From assembly GCA_964594965.1 (NCBI GenBank), contig CAZQMX010000001.1, positions 62,001 through 126,000 of the forward strand: a DNA stretch of 64,000 bases, read 5' to 3'. The stretch is from CAZQMX01 sp964594965 (GTDB lineage Bacteria > Patescibacteriota > Minisyncoccia > Portnoybacterales > UBA2143). This document shows positions 8,494-16,046 of the stretch, piece after piece; within the stretch, counting starts at the first letter, position 1, and every line of letters begins with the position of its first letter. The position numbers were made by a program, and so were the translations under genes. The notes under the pieces were generated by a model. The model was not told the DNA's origin. It ran no database searches and was given only the letters and a program-made list of their open reading frames with translations.

Positions 8494-9398
8494 TTTTTCT
8501 TCTTAAAATAGGCGACCATGATGGTGCTAGTAACAGCCATAAAGATAAGAATAATTACCCAAGTATAAGGGTGTTCTCTGACAATAGAGATGCCGCCGAA
8601 AACGTTCATTCCAAAAAAGCCGACAATAACACTGAGGGGGAAAGTAATGAACGAGACTACAGTCAGGAATTTCATAATATCGCTTAATTTATAGGAAAGA
8701 AGCGAATTATTGGTTTCTTCTATTGAATTAATTAATTCCCGATGGCTTTCCAAAACATTCCAGACTCGGATAACCGAACCAACAACTTCCTGAGATAATG
8801 ACCTGACTTCCGGATTAAAGAGCCGACGGGACTTTTTCTCTAGGATATCCAGAACCGAACGCTGGGGTTTAATCGCTCTTCTAAAATCAATTAAATCTCT
8901 TTTAATTAAAGCAATCTCCATGAGCATTTCTTTTTCCTTTCCCTCGAAAACATCGTTTTCAATCTTTTCAATATTCTCTCCGATGTGGTCAAGCATGGGC
9001 AGGCATCGGTCAATTAACCAGTCAAGGACACTCATTAAAACATGACCATTGCTTCTAAAAACTTTTTTCTGATGGTAATCCTGGACTTCGCAATCCTTGA
9101 AAAGAGCTTCCAATTCATGAATTTTTTCAGTATGGCTAGTAATCAAAGTATCAGAAGTCAGAATCAGATCAAGTTCAACTGGTTTTGTTTGTTTGGTCTT
9201 TGAATTGTAAACCGGAAAATGAAGGACAATAAAAAGCTGTTCCGGATATTCTTCGATTTTAGGACGATGGATTGGCGGAAGGAATTGCTGGGCGATATAT
9301 GGATGAAGGTTGAATTTCTCTTTTAATTCTTCCAGATTGTTTTCATCTGGTTTTTCAATATCAATCCAGCTAATATTATTAAAAGTAATCTTTTTCAT
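8484..9398 (-). CDS. corA: CorA-family Mg2+/Co2+ transporter
   Basis: Pentameric divalent-cation channel of the inner membrane. The ATG at 9398 gives 304 residues. It has GAAGGGACC nine bases upstream and starts MKKITFNNISWIDIEKP, as in the family. The longer reading from 9437 adds thirteen basic residues overlapping the divergent promoter and is rejected. The soluble cytoplasmic funnel is followed by two C-terminal membrane helices, the first ending in the GMN signature (GFFGMNVFGG, near residue 263). It is divergent from grpE. Confidence 0.94.
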   Translation of the reverse strand: MKKITFNNISWIDIEKPDENNLEELKEKFNLHPYIAQQFLPPIHRPKIEEYPEQLFIVLHFPVYNSKTKQTKPVELDLILTSDTLITSHTEKIHELEALFKDCEVQDYHQKKVFRSNGHVLMSVLDWLIDRCLPMLDHIGENIEKIENDVFEGKEKEMLMEIALIKRDLIDFRRAIKPQRSVLDILEKKSRRLFNPEVRSLSQEVVGSVIRVWNVLESHRELINSIEETNNSLLSYKLSDIMKFLTVVSFITFPLSVIVGFFGMNVFGGISIVREHPYTWVIILIFMAVTSTIMVAYFKKKKWL

Positions 9399-9450
9399 AA
9401 ATAGGTCCCTTCTTTTAATTTTCTTCCATTCTATCATACTCTTTCTTTGT

Positions 9451-9478
9451 TTGACAACTTCTAGAAAAATGATACAAT
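9451..9478 (+). promoter_or_regulatory. Promoter of grpE, leaderless
   Basis: TTGACA, a 16-base spacer and TACAAT are near consensus. The grpE ATG starts only seven bases after the -10, so transcription should begin at or within a base or two of the ATG. No heat-shock CIRCE element (TTAGCACTC repeat) is visible. Confidence 0.8.
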
Positions 9479-9485
9479 GATATAA

Positions 9486-9974
9486 ATGCTTAAAAAGAAA
9501 AAGATTAGTTATTTATCCGAAGAATCAGAAAGACCGGAAGGAAGAATTAAAGGACTCAAAGATAAACTTAAGGAATGCCAAAAAGAAAAGGAGGAGTATT
9601 TAACCCAGGCGCAGCGCGCCCGGGCTGATTTGATTAACTATCAAAGAAGACAGGAAGAAATGAAAGGCAGTCTGAAAGCCGATCTGGAAGCAACCATAAC
9701 CAGAGACTTTCTTCCAATCCTGGATAGCTTAAAAGCCGGGGCTAAAAAAGACAAAGGAATAGAACAGATTTTAAATCAGTTTCAACAAGAATTAATTAAA
9801 AAAGGATTAGAAGAAATTAAATCTCTCGGTCAGAAATTTAATCCTGAAATGCACGAAGCGGTTGAGGAAATAGAATCCAAAGAAGAATCCGGAATAATTA
9901 TTCAAGTAATCCAGGACGGATACAAAATAGATGGTTTGATTCTAAGACCAAGTAAAGTTAAAATTAGTAAATAG
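9486..9974 (+). CDS. grpE: GrpE nucleotide exchange factor
   Basis: Exchange factor for DnaK, 162 residues. A basic N-terminal tail is followed by the long dimerisation helix (KECQKEKEEYLTQAQRARAD, then NYQRR). The C-terminal beta domain contains FNPEMHEAVEEIES and ends GLILRPSKVKIS. It heads the cluster grpE-hsp20-dnaK-membrane protein-dnaJ, so all partners of the DnaK cycle are together. The start sits directly after a strong promoter with no room for a Shine-Dalgarno. Confidence 0.95.
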   Translation: MLKKKKISYLSEESERPEGRIKGLKDKLKECQKEKEEYLTQAQRARADLINYQRRQEEMKGSLKADLEATITRDFLPILDSLKAGAKKDKGIEQILNQFQQELIKKGLEEIKSLGQKFNPEMHEAVEEIESKEESGIIIQVIQDGYKIDGLILRPSKVKISK

Positions 9975-9987
9975 AAAGGAACATATT

Positions 9988-10425
9988 ATGCCCATTAAAT
10001 GGCAACCATTTAAAGATTTAAATAGACGACCTCATCTTCCTGATGTTTTTGAAGAAGATGACCGGATGCCTTTTTCTCCACATTTCCGACAGGAAGAACC
10101 GACAATTGACATTTATCAGGATAGAAATAATCTCTACATTGAACTTCCTTTAATTGGCATTAAAGCCAAGGATGTTAGTATTTCTATAGAGAATAGTGTT
10201 TTAATTATTGAAGGGAAAATACAGGAAAAGAAAGAAGCCAAAGAAAAGGACTATATCAGAAAAGAAATCAGAAAAGGTTCTTTCCATCGGGCAATCAGAT
10301 TGCCGGTTGAAGTTAAAGGGAACCAGGCCAGCGCTGAAACATCTGAAGGCATGCTTAAAATCACTCTTCCCAAAGCAGTTAAAGGGGCTCCTAAAGCTAA
10401 CCGAGTCCCAATTAAGATTAAGTGA
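9988..10425 (+). CDS. Small heat-shock protein (Hsp20/alpha-crystallin)
   Basis: ATP-independent holdase of 145 residues. The alpha-crystallin domain runs from about residue 35 (PTIDIYQDRNNLYIELPLIG) to the GMLKITLPK motif near residue 125. A short C-terminal tail ends RVPIKIK, matching the I-x-I/V anchor of oligomeric small heat-shock proteins. AGAAAGGAA before the ATG may serve as ribosome site. It lies between grpE and dnaK, consistent with handing substrates to DnaK. Confidence 0.93.
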   Translation: MPIKWQPFKDLNRRPHLPDVFEEDDRMPFSPHFRQEEPTIDIYQDRNNLYIELPLIGIKAKDVSISIENSVLIIEGKIQEKKEAKEKDYIRKEIRKGSFHRAIRLPVEVKGNQASAETSEGMLKITLPKAVKGAPKANRVPIKIK

Positions 10426-10459
10426 GTATTTTTCTAAATCTCTGATTTAGTTTAAAATA

Positions 10460-10531
10460 GTCATCCTGAGGGCGAAGCCCGAAGGATCTATGGCAAAGAA
10501 AAGATAGATTCTTCGCTTCACTCAGAATGAC
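10460..10531. repeat. Imperfect inverted-repeat element upstream of dnaK (family C)
   Basis: Two arms of 28-32 bases face each other. One starts GTCATCCTGAGGGCGAAG and the other, read on the minus strand, starts GTCATTCTGAGTGAAGCG. The spacer is about 12 bases. The same type of element, with GTCATTCTGA and CTCAGGATGAC ends, lies in frame inside gltX at 23633-23701. It fills most of the hsp20-dnaK gap. No convincing separate dnaK promoter was found there. Confidence 0.8.
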
Positions 10532-10540
10532 ATCGGCAAT

Positions 10541-12373
10541 ATGAGTAAAGTAATTGGTATTGATTTAGGAACCTCTAATTCTGCAGCCGCAGTTGTTGAG
10601 GCCGGAAAACCAACCATAATTCCTTCAGCCGAAGGAACAGTTATTGGCGGAGGCAAAGCCTTTCCGTCCTATGTTGCCTTTGATAAAGAAGGCAATCTTT
10701 TAGTTGGCGAACCAGCCAGAAGGCAGGCAGTCAGTAATCCGGAAAACACGATTTCTGCTTTCAAACGGAAAATGGGGACAAAGGAAAAATATGCTATTAA
10801 TGGCAAGGAATATACGCCGGAACAACTTTCTGCTTTTGTCCTGCAGAAAATTAAAAAAGATGCCGAGGCCTTTTTAGGCGAACCAATTCAAAAAGCCGTC
10901 ATTACTGTCCCAGCCTATTTCAATGATTCCCAGAGACAGGCAACCAAAGATGCTGGTTCAATTGCCGGGCTGGAAGTTGTCCGGATTATTAACGAACCAA
11001 CTGCAGCTTCTCTTTCTTACGGAATTGACAAAGCCGGCCAAGAAGAAAAGATTCTTGTTTTTGACTTTGGCGGCGGAACTCTTGATGTCACGATTATGGA
11101 CTTTGGCGAGGGTGTTTTTGAGGTCAAATCAACTTCAGGCGACACTCAATTAGGCGGAACAGATATGGATGAAGTTCTGGTTAATTACATTCTGGAAGAA
11201 TTTAAAAACCAAAACAATGTTGATTTGAAAGAAGACCGGACGGCCTTGGAACGGGTTAAAGATGCGGCTGAAAAAGCCAAGATTGAGTTATCAAGTACTC
11301 TTGAAACCAATATTATTATTCCTTTTATCAGCCAATCAAAGGAATTAAACATGAAAATTACCCGGGCGAAATTAGAAGAATTAGTTAAGCCTATTGTTGA
11401 AAAATGCCGCGGTCCATTAGAACAGGCCCTAAATGATTCTAAACTAACTCCTAATGATATTACTAAAATAATTTTGGTTGGTGGACCAACCCGAATGCCA
11501 TTGGTTCAGAAATTTGTTGAAGATTATGCCGGTAAAAAAATTGAAAGGGGAGTTGATCCAATGGAATGTGTTGCTCTTGGAGCAGCAATTCAGGGCGGAA
11601 TTCTAACTGGAGAAACAAAAGATGTTCTTTTGCTTGATGTTACTCCGCTGACTTTAGGAATTGAAACCCTTGGTCAGGTCATGACCCCTTTAATTGAAAG
11701 AAATACGACCATACCAACTTCTAAGAGTCAGATTTTTTCAACGGCGGCTGATAATCAGCCGGCAGTTGATGTTCATGTTCTTCAGGGAGAAAGGCCAATG
11801 GCAACCGATAACCGAACCCTGGGTAGATTTATTCTTGATGGCATTCCGCCTGCTCCGCGGGGCGTTCCTCAGATTGAAGTTACTTTTGATATTGATGCTA
11901 ATGGAATTCTTAATGTCAAAGCTAAAGATAAAGCAACGAACAAAGAACAGAAAATTACTATTACCGATTCTTCATCTCTTTCTAAAGAAGATATTGAAAA
12001 GATGAAAAAAGAAGCTGAAGCTCATTCAGCCGAAGACCGAAAGAAAAAGGAATTAATTGAAACCAGAAATCAGGCTGATACTTTAATCTCTTCAACCGAG
12101 AAAGCCATGAAAGAAGCCGGAGATAAAGTTAAACCGGAGGATAAAAAAGAAGTTGAAGAAAAATTAGAATCTCTTAAGAAACTTAAAGATTCTAATGAAA
12201 TTGAACCGCTTAAAAAAGCGATTGATGAATTATCCCAGGTTATTCAGAAAATCGGCGCTCAATTGTATCAATCCGCCTCCGCTAAAGCTGCGGCGGACAA
12301 GAAAGTCTCAGAAGACAAGCCGGTGGACAAGACGGTTGAAGGAGAATACGAAGAAATTAAAAAGGAGGAATAA
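10541..12373 (+). CDS. dnaK: Chaperone DnaK (Hsp70) with in-frame palindrome near the C-terminus
   Basis: ATP-dependent chaperone, 610 residues. The nucleotide-binding domain starts IGIDLGTSNSAAAVVE and includes FDFGGGTLDVTIMDFGEG. The linker DVLLLDVTPLTLGIET leads into the substrate-binding domain, followed by the helical lid. In the tail (about residues 578-586) the peptide SASAKAAADK is encoded by a GC-rich palindrome at 12272-12297. The protein ends EGEYEEIKKEE. The stop overlaps the next ATG by one base. Confidence 0.98.
   Translation: MSKVIGIDLGTSNSAAAVVEAGKPTIIPSAEGTVIGGGKAFPSYVAFDKEGNLLVGEPARRQAVSNPENTISAFKRKMGTKEKYAINGKEYTPEQLSAFVLQKIKKDAEAFLGEPIQKAVITVPAYFNDSQRQATKDAGSIAGLEVVRIINEPTAASLSYGIDKAGQEEKILVFDFGGGTLDVTIMDFGEGVFEVKSTSGDTQLGGTDMDEVLVNYILEEFKNQNNVDLKEDRTALERVKDAAEKAKIELSSTLETNIIIPFISQSKELNMKITRAKLEELVKPIVEKCRGPLEQALNDSKLTPNDITKIILVGGPTRMPLVQKFVEDYAGKKIERGVDPMECVALGAAIQGGILTGETKDVLLLDVTPLTLGIETLGQVMTPLIERNTTIPTSKSQIFSTAADNQPAVDVHVLQGERPMATDNRTLGRFILDGIPPAPRGVPQIEVTFDIDANGILNVKAKDKATNKEQKITITDSSSLSKEDIEKMKKEAEAHSAEDRKKKELIETRNQADTLISSTEKAMKEAGDKVKPEDKKEVEEKLESLKKLKDSNEIEPLKKAIDELSQVIQKIGAQLYQSASAKAAADKKVSEDKPVDKTVEGEYEEIKKEE
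12272..12297. repeat. Palindromic element translated inside dnaK (family A)
   Basis: Ends TCCGCC/GGCGGA, inner stem CCGC/GCGG, loop near TAAAGCT. It reads as the reverse of the CCGCCGYAGC...GAGGCGG consensus also seen at 29712, 43508 and 45608. It is in frame in the disordered tail, after the lid. Confidence 0.75.
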
Positions 12374-13149
12374 TGAAGATAAACAAGAATCAAATAACTA
12401 ATTCTGTAATTATTGGTCTGGCGACTTTGGTCGCGGCGATTACCTGGGCCGGACTAAAAGGAGTGTTATTCAATGATGGTTCTTGGATTTTTCCAAGTAT
12501 TGGCTTTTTAATCTTATCAGTCTTTTTGAGCTTAAACTGGCTCTTGACCAAATCAAGGACAATTATTTTAACAACCCTTGTCTTTATCTTGATTACTTTT
12601 TTGCTGACTTTTGGGCTTAAGATTGAATTTTTTGCAGTTCTTCTTTTGGCTTTGCTTTTCTTTGTTTTTGGCTCATTTCGGTCAATTTCTGAAAAAGAGG
12701 ACAGAATTAAAATTAACTCAATTAAAATTGTTAAAAGGGGACTGCCATATATTATGACCGGCCTTTCCCTTGTTATTGCCTCGGCCTACTATTTCTCCCC
12801 CCTCTCTATGATTGGTCAGGAAAAAATTGAAATTCCCCGTCCTTTTTTTAATACCATTATCAGTCCGGTAATCGAAGTTTTTGAAGGACAGACCGGTTTC
12901 GATCTAAGAGAAACGCGAGATACCCTTTATCAGACAATTAACGGAGAGATTAATAAACGGAGCGAACCTTACAAAGGATTCATTCCAATTAGTTTATCCG
13001 TTGGTGTCTTTTTCGCTCTTAAAGTTATTAGTATTCCTTTTATCTGGCTGACAATTCTCTTAGCCTCCCTCATTTTCAAAATCCTGGTTTGGACAAAGGC
13101 AATCCATATTCATGAAAAGTCTGTCTTGAGGGAGGTAATTGAAATTTAA
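12373..13149 (+). CDS. Integral membrane protein of unknown function in the dnaK-dnaJ operon
   Basis: I do not recognise the family. The 258 residues include four closely spaced N-terminal hydrophobic segments within residues 10-115, one near 119-140 (GLSLVIASAYYF), and a long hydrophobic pair near 205-240. A polar stretch between them could be extracytoplasmic. A strong ribosome site AAGGAGG lies inside the end of dnaK, and the start overlaps the dnaK stop by one base. The ORF is therefore tightly coupled to the chaperone genes, two bases before dnaJ. A role in membrane-protein quality control is only a guess. Confidence 0.8.
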   Translation: MKINKNQITNSVIIGLATLVAAITWAGLKGVLFNDGSWIFPSIGFLILSVFLSLNWLLTKSRTIILTTLVFILITFLLTFGLKIEFFAVLLLALLFFVFGSFRSISEKEDRIKINSIKIVKRGLPYIMTGLSLVIASAYYFSPLSMIGQEKIEIPRPFFNTIISPVIEVFEGQTGFDLRETRDTLYQTINGEINKRSEPYKGFIPISLSVGVFFALKVISIPFIWLTILLASLIFKILVWTKAIHIHEKSVLREVIEI

Positions 13150-13151
13150 CC

Positions 13152-14237
13152 ATGGCTCAAGATTACTACGAAGTTCTCGGCGTTGATAAAGGCGCTGAGG
13201 AGGGGGAAATTAAAAAGGCCTATCGGAAACTAGCTCTTAAATACCATCCTGACCGGGCGCCGGAAAGCAAGAAAAAGGAATACGAGGAAAAGTTCAAGGA
13301 AATTAGCCAGGCCTACCGAATTTTATCCGATAAAGAGAAAAAAGCCCAATATGACCAATTCGGCCAGACCTTTGAAGGGCAAGCGCCATTTGGACAAGGG
13401 TTTTCCCAACAGGACTTTCATTCTTTTTATGATGCCTTTGGCGGAGAGGATATTTTTGAAGACCTAGGTTTTAGCAGGATTTTTGAAGAAATCTTTGGCC
13501 GAAGAACCAGAGCAACTGCCCAGGCCGGCGATGATATTTCCATTGATATGGAAATTAGTTTAGAAGATGCTTATCATGGTTTAGAAAAAGAAGTTGATTT
13601 GAGAAAATTAGTTTCCTGTTCAGAATGCCAGGGCAAAGGCGGAAAGAAATTGAAAAAATGCTCAGTTTGCCAGGGAAGCGGATACCAACAAATTCAAAGC
13701 AGAAGTATTCTTGGATATTTTATCCAGCAAAGACCCTGTTCTGAATGCCAGGGCAGAGGAGAGGTTCCAGAGGAAGAATGCAGTCATTGCCGTGGACAAG
13801 GCCGAATTAAAGAAAACAAAAAGATTAAAGTCATTGTTCCCCAGGGAATTGAAAATGGCCAGACTTTAAGATTAAGCGGACAGGGCCAGGCCGGGAAACA
13901 CGGCAGTCAATCAGGCGACCTCTTTGTTAGTATTCATATCAAAGAACACAAGTATTTTAAACGCCAATCAGATAATCTTTTCTATGAATTAGTTGTTAAC
14001 TTTACCCAGGCAAGTTTGGGTGATAGAATAGAAATACCGACAATCGACGGGGAAATTAATTTAAAAATTCCATCAGGAACACAGCCCGGAGAATTAATTG
14101 AATTAAAAGGCAAAGGCATGCCCCGGCTCTATGGAAGAGGAAAAGGGGATATGATTATCAGAATTCGGGTTGAAGTTCCCAAGAAACTATCCCGTCAACA
14201 AAAGAAATTAATTAAAGAATTAAGTAAAAGTAGTTAA
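13152..14237 (+). CDS. dnaJ: Chaperone DnaJ (Hsp40)
   Basis: DnaK co-chaperone of 361 residues. The J-domain begins YYEVLGVDKGA with HPD at residues 32-34. A glycine/phenylalanine-rich stretch follows (residues 75-110). Four CxxCxGxG-type zinc repeats start near residue 156: CSECQGKG, CSVCQGSG, CSECQGRG and CSHCRGQG. The two C-terminal beta domains are present (PQGIENGQTLRLSGQGQAG and IPSGTQPGELIELKGKGMP). It is a complete type I DnaJ at the end of the heat-shock cluster. Confidence 0.97.
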   Translation: MAQDYYEVLGVDKGAEEGEIKKAYRKLALKYHPDRAPESKKKEYEEKFKEISQAYRILSDKEKKAQYDQFGQTFEGQAPFGQGFSQQDFHSFYDAFGGEDIFEDLGFSRIFEEIFGRRTRATAQAGDDISIDMEISLEDAYHGLEKEVDLRKLVSCSECQGKGGKKLKKCSVCQGSGYQQIQSRSILGYFIQQRPCSECQGRGEVPEEECSHCRGQGRIKENKKIKVIVPQGIENGQTLRLSGQGQAGKHGSQSGDLFVSIHIKEHKYFKRQSDNLFYELVVNFTQASLGDRIEIPTIDGEINLKIPSGTQPGELIELKGKGMPRLYGRGKGDMIIRIRVEVPKKLSRQQKKLIKELSKSS

Positions 14238-14240
14238 TAT

Positions 14241-14789
14241 ATGGAAATCCGTTCATTTCTGGCAAACCTCCATGTTGGCGCTGCCTCGGGCTGGGATTTA
14301 TTCATCGCCCTGGTTTTTTTAATTGCTGTTCTAATTTATGGATTTTTTCTTGGCCGCAACCGAATGATAATTCTTTTAATCAGCAGTTATTTTTCTCTTT
14401 TAATTGTTAAATCTCTGCCTTGGCAGAAATTATCATCTTTTGGTTGGCTGGGAATAGACAACGGGCCGTCGGGATCTTCTCAAATCCTGATTTTTATCGG
14501 AGTTATTCTTTTACTCTATTTCCTTATCCCTCGCAGTCTTTTAAGTTCACCTCTCCGAATCAGGAAAAGAGGGGATGCTTCCTGGATTCAATTATTCATT
14601 CTTAGCGTTGTCCAGGTTGGATTACTGGCTATGATTATTCTTTCATTTCTTCCACCAGATGCGGTTTCAAATCTTGGCTCGGTTATTAAAAAAATATTCA
14701 TTGGGCCGGAAGCTGAATTTGTCTGGGTGACTATTCCGATATTAGCCGTGGTTTTAATGCGAAGGAAGAAGGAAATAGGGAAGAAGTAA
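14241..14789 (+). CDS. Small integral membrane protein, unknown
   Basis: 182 residues with four or five hydrophobic segments, starting near residue 18 (WDLFIALVFLIAVLIYGFFL) and continuing ILLISSYFSLLIV, ILIFIGVILLLYFLIP, FILSVVQVGLLAMIIL and a last one near the C-terminus. The first two segments with GRNR between them recall CvpA-type proteins, but the match is weak. It starts three bases after dnaJ and is the last gene before the terminator at 14807, so it belongs to the same operon. Confidence 0.75.
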   Translation: MEIRSFLANLHVGAASGWDLFIALVFLIAVLIYGFFLGRNRMIILLISSYFSLLIVKSLPWQKLSSFGWLGIDNGPSGSSQILIFIGVILLLYFLIPRSLLSSPLRIRKRGDASWIQLFILSVVQVGLLAMIILSFLPPDAVSNLGSVIKKIFIGPEAEFVWVTIPILAVVLMRRKKEIGKK

Positions 14790-14806
14790 GGGGTAAACAA
14801 AATTTA

Positions 14807-14828
14807 TCAAGCTTCTGGCTTGATTTTT
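14807..14828 (+). terminator. Rho-independent terminator of the dnaK-dnaJ operon
   Basis: Stem TCAAGC/GCTTGA with a five-base loop, followed by TTTTTATTT. The 3' arm overlaps the -35 of the tRNA-Lys promoter. Confidence 0.75.
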
Positions 14829-14848
14829 ATTTGGAAAGAAGATATAAT
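14820..14848 (+). promoter_or_regulatory. Promoter of tRNA-Lys
   Basis: TTGATT, a 17-base spacer and a perfect TATAAT. The tRNA begins eight bases after the -10, so the 5' leader should be only one or two bases. Confidence 0.8.
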
Positions 14849-14856
14849 GTGTGTAT

Positions 14857-14930
14857 GCGCCGTTAGCTCAGTCCGGTAGAGCAACTCCCTTTTAAGGAGA
14901 TGGTCGGGGGTTCGAATCCCTCACGGCGTA
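14857..14930 (+). tRNA. tRNA-Lys (anticodon UUU)
   Basis: Full cloverleaf of 74 bases. Acceptor GCGCCGT/ACGGCGT has a G1-U72 wobble. The D-stem is GCTC/GAGC. The anticodon arm ACTCC-CTTTTAA-GGAGA has TTT in the loop and an A27-A43 mismatch at its base. The T-arm contains GGTTCGAATCC. The discriminator is A73. CCA is not encoded. Confidence 0.95.
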
Positions 14931-14949
14931 CTGAAATTTATTACGGGTT

Positions 14950-14991
14950 CGCCCTGTCATCCGACGGGGCGCCCTATCGGATGATAGGGCG
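14950..14991. repeat. Twin hairpins after tRNA-Lys
   Basis: Two adjacent 20-base hairpins have stems GCCCTRTC/GAYRGGGC and loops ATCC and GGAT. The loops are complementary, and the two halves are inverted copies of each other with three differences. The segment can therefore fold either as two small hairpins or as one 20-bp hairpin. Confidence 0.75.
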
Positions 14992-15019
14992 ATTCCCTCT
15001 ACCCCTACCATGATAAAAA

Positions 15020-15054
15020 CCCGCTTGTCTGTTTTTCCAGACAGGCGGGTTTTT
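15020..15054 (+). terminator. Strong terminator after tRNA-Lys
   Basis: A 12-bp stem CCCGCTTGTCTG/CAGACAGGCGGG with one G-T pair, six-base loop and TTTTT. Its core, CTGTC/GACAGG, is shared with the element inside the carboxypeptidase gene at 18741. Confidence 0.88.
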
Positions 15055-15110
15055 GTATTCTCTCAATGGTGTTTATTCATCTTATTTATGCTAAAATATT
15101 GGATAAGAAA

Positions 15111-16013
15111 ATGCATCACATAGCGATAATGAGAAAATCCTGGGGTCTCTTGCCCAAGATTTTAACCAAAGAAAAGACAATTGAATCACGCTGGTATATG
15201 AATAAATATTCCCCCTGGGACAGAATTAAAAAAGGGGATATTGTCTATTTTAAAAACTCTGGCGAGCCGATCAGCGTTAAAACAGAAGTTTCAAAGATTA
15301 TTCAGTATTCAGATTTAACATCAGTTAAAGTTAAACAAATTCTTGAAGAATATGGCGCTAAAGATGGTTTGGGCATTAATGAAATTGACAAATATTATCA
15401 GATGTTTAAAGATAAAAAGTATTGTTTATTAATTTTTCTTAAAAATCCGCAGAAAATTAAATCTTTTGATATAGACAAAACCGGATTTGGAGCCATGGCG
15501 GCCTGGATAACAGTTGATAATATAAAAAGAATTATCGGAGGTCGAACCTCCGACAGTCCCAATATGACTAATTTAATGACAAAAGAACAATTTAATAAGA
15601 AAAAGAAGGAACTGGATAAATTAAAGAAAGAATATGAGAAATTGGGTAAAAAGATTTCTGGAGAAGCCAAAGACAGCGGTTCTTTTCTTCATAATATCCC
15701 AGGCTATGTTGGATTAATGGATAGAATGGAAGCCCTCTCTTTAAAGATTGCTCAGTTAGAAAAAGAATTGGACTCTGTTCAAATGATTAGCCCGAAGGAG
15801 ATTCCTTCTGGTGTTGTCTCGGTTTTATCCTGTGTTTTGGTTTTAGATATTCTGAAAAACAAAAAAGAGAAATATTGTTTCGGGGAAAATATTAGCCAGG
15901 ATTCCTTAATTGGCAAAGCGCTGATTAATAAGAAGGTTGGGGATAGAGTAAAAGTTAAAACCCCAAAAGGCGAAAGGGAATTGGAGATACTGGAAATAGA
16001 AGTTATGGCTTGA
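15111..16013 (+). CDS. ASCH-domain / GreA-GreB-like fusion protein joined at a palindromic repeat
   Basis: Two domains share one frame. Residues 1-140 look like an ASCH RNA-binding domain (MRKSWGLLPKIL, TIESRWYMNKYSPWDRIKKGD). Residues from about 157 on look like a whole transcript-cleavage factor. They include the coiled coil MTKEQFNKKKKELDKLKKEY and a C-terminal FKBP-like domain with ENISQDSLIGKALINKKVGD and VKTPKGERELEILEIE. The junction reads IIGGRTSDS and is encoded by the 19-bp palindrome at 15535. Gre proteins usually carry GDLSENAEY at the coiled-coil tip; here it is SGSFLHNIPGY, without the acidic pair. The ATG at 15111 is preferred to 15066 because the ASCH fold starts there. The fusion may be real or the product of the element removing a stop codon. 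Confidence 0.8.
   Translation: MHHIAIMRKSWGLLPKILTKEKTIESRWYMNKYSPWDRIKKGDIVYFKNSGEPISVKTEVSKIIQYSDLTSVKVKQILEEYGAKDGLGINEIDKYYQMFKDKKYCLLIFLKNPQKIKSFDIDKTGFGAMAAWITVDNIKRIIGGRTSDSPNMTNLMTKEQFNKKKKELDKLKKEYEKLGKKISGEAKDSGSFLHNIPGYVGLMDRMEALSLKIAQLEKELDSVQMISPKEIPSGVVSVLSCVLVLDILKNKKEKYCFGENISQDSLIGKALINKKVGDRVKVKTPKGERELEILEIEVMA
15535..15553. repeat. 19-bp palindromic element at the ASCH-Gre junction (family B)
   Basis: TCGGAGGTCGAACCTCCGA, an 8-bp perfect stem with loop CGA. The identical 19-mer is at 33160-33178, and an inverted 18-base match is at 33183-33200. Here it is translated. Confidence 0.9.
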
Positions 16014-16037
16014 CTTATTTCTGGGTTGGATTAGAAT
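16010..16037 (+). promoter_or_regulatory. Promoter of the 82-residue coiled-coil gene
   Basis: TTGACT, a 16-base spacer and TAGAAT. The ATG follows the -10 by nine bases, so the leader would be two or three bases at most. The -35 overlaps the stop of the ASCH-Gre gene. Confidence 0.65.
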
Positions 16038-16046
16038 AAGAGTATT

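Noticed and set aside
9421..9486. CIRCE/HrcA operator before grpE, dnaK or groES
   Set aside because: No TTAGCACTC-N9-GAGTGCTAA-like repeat is present at any of the three leaders.
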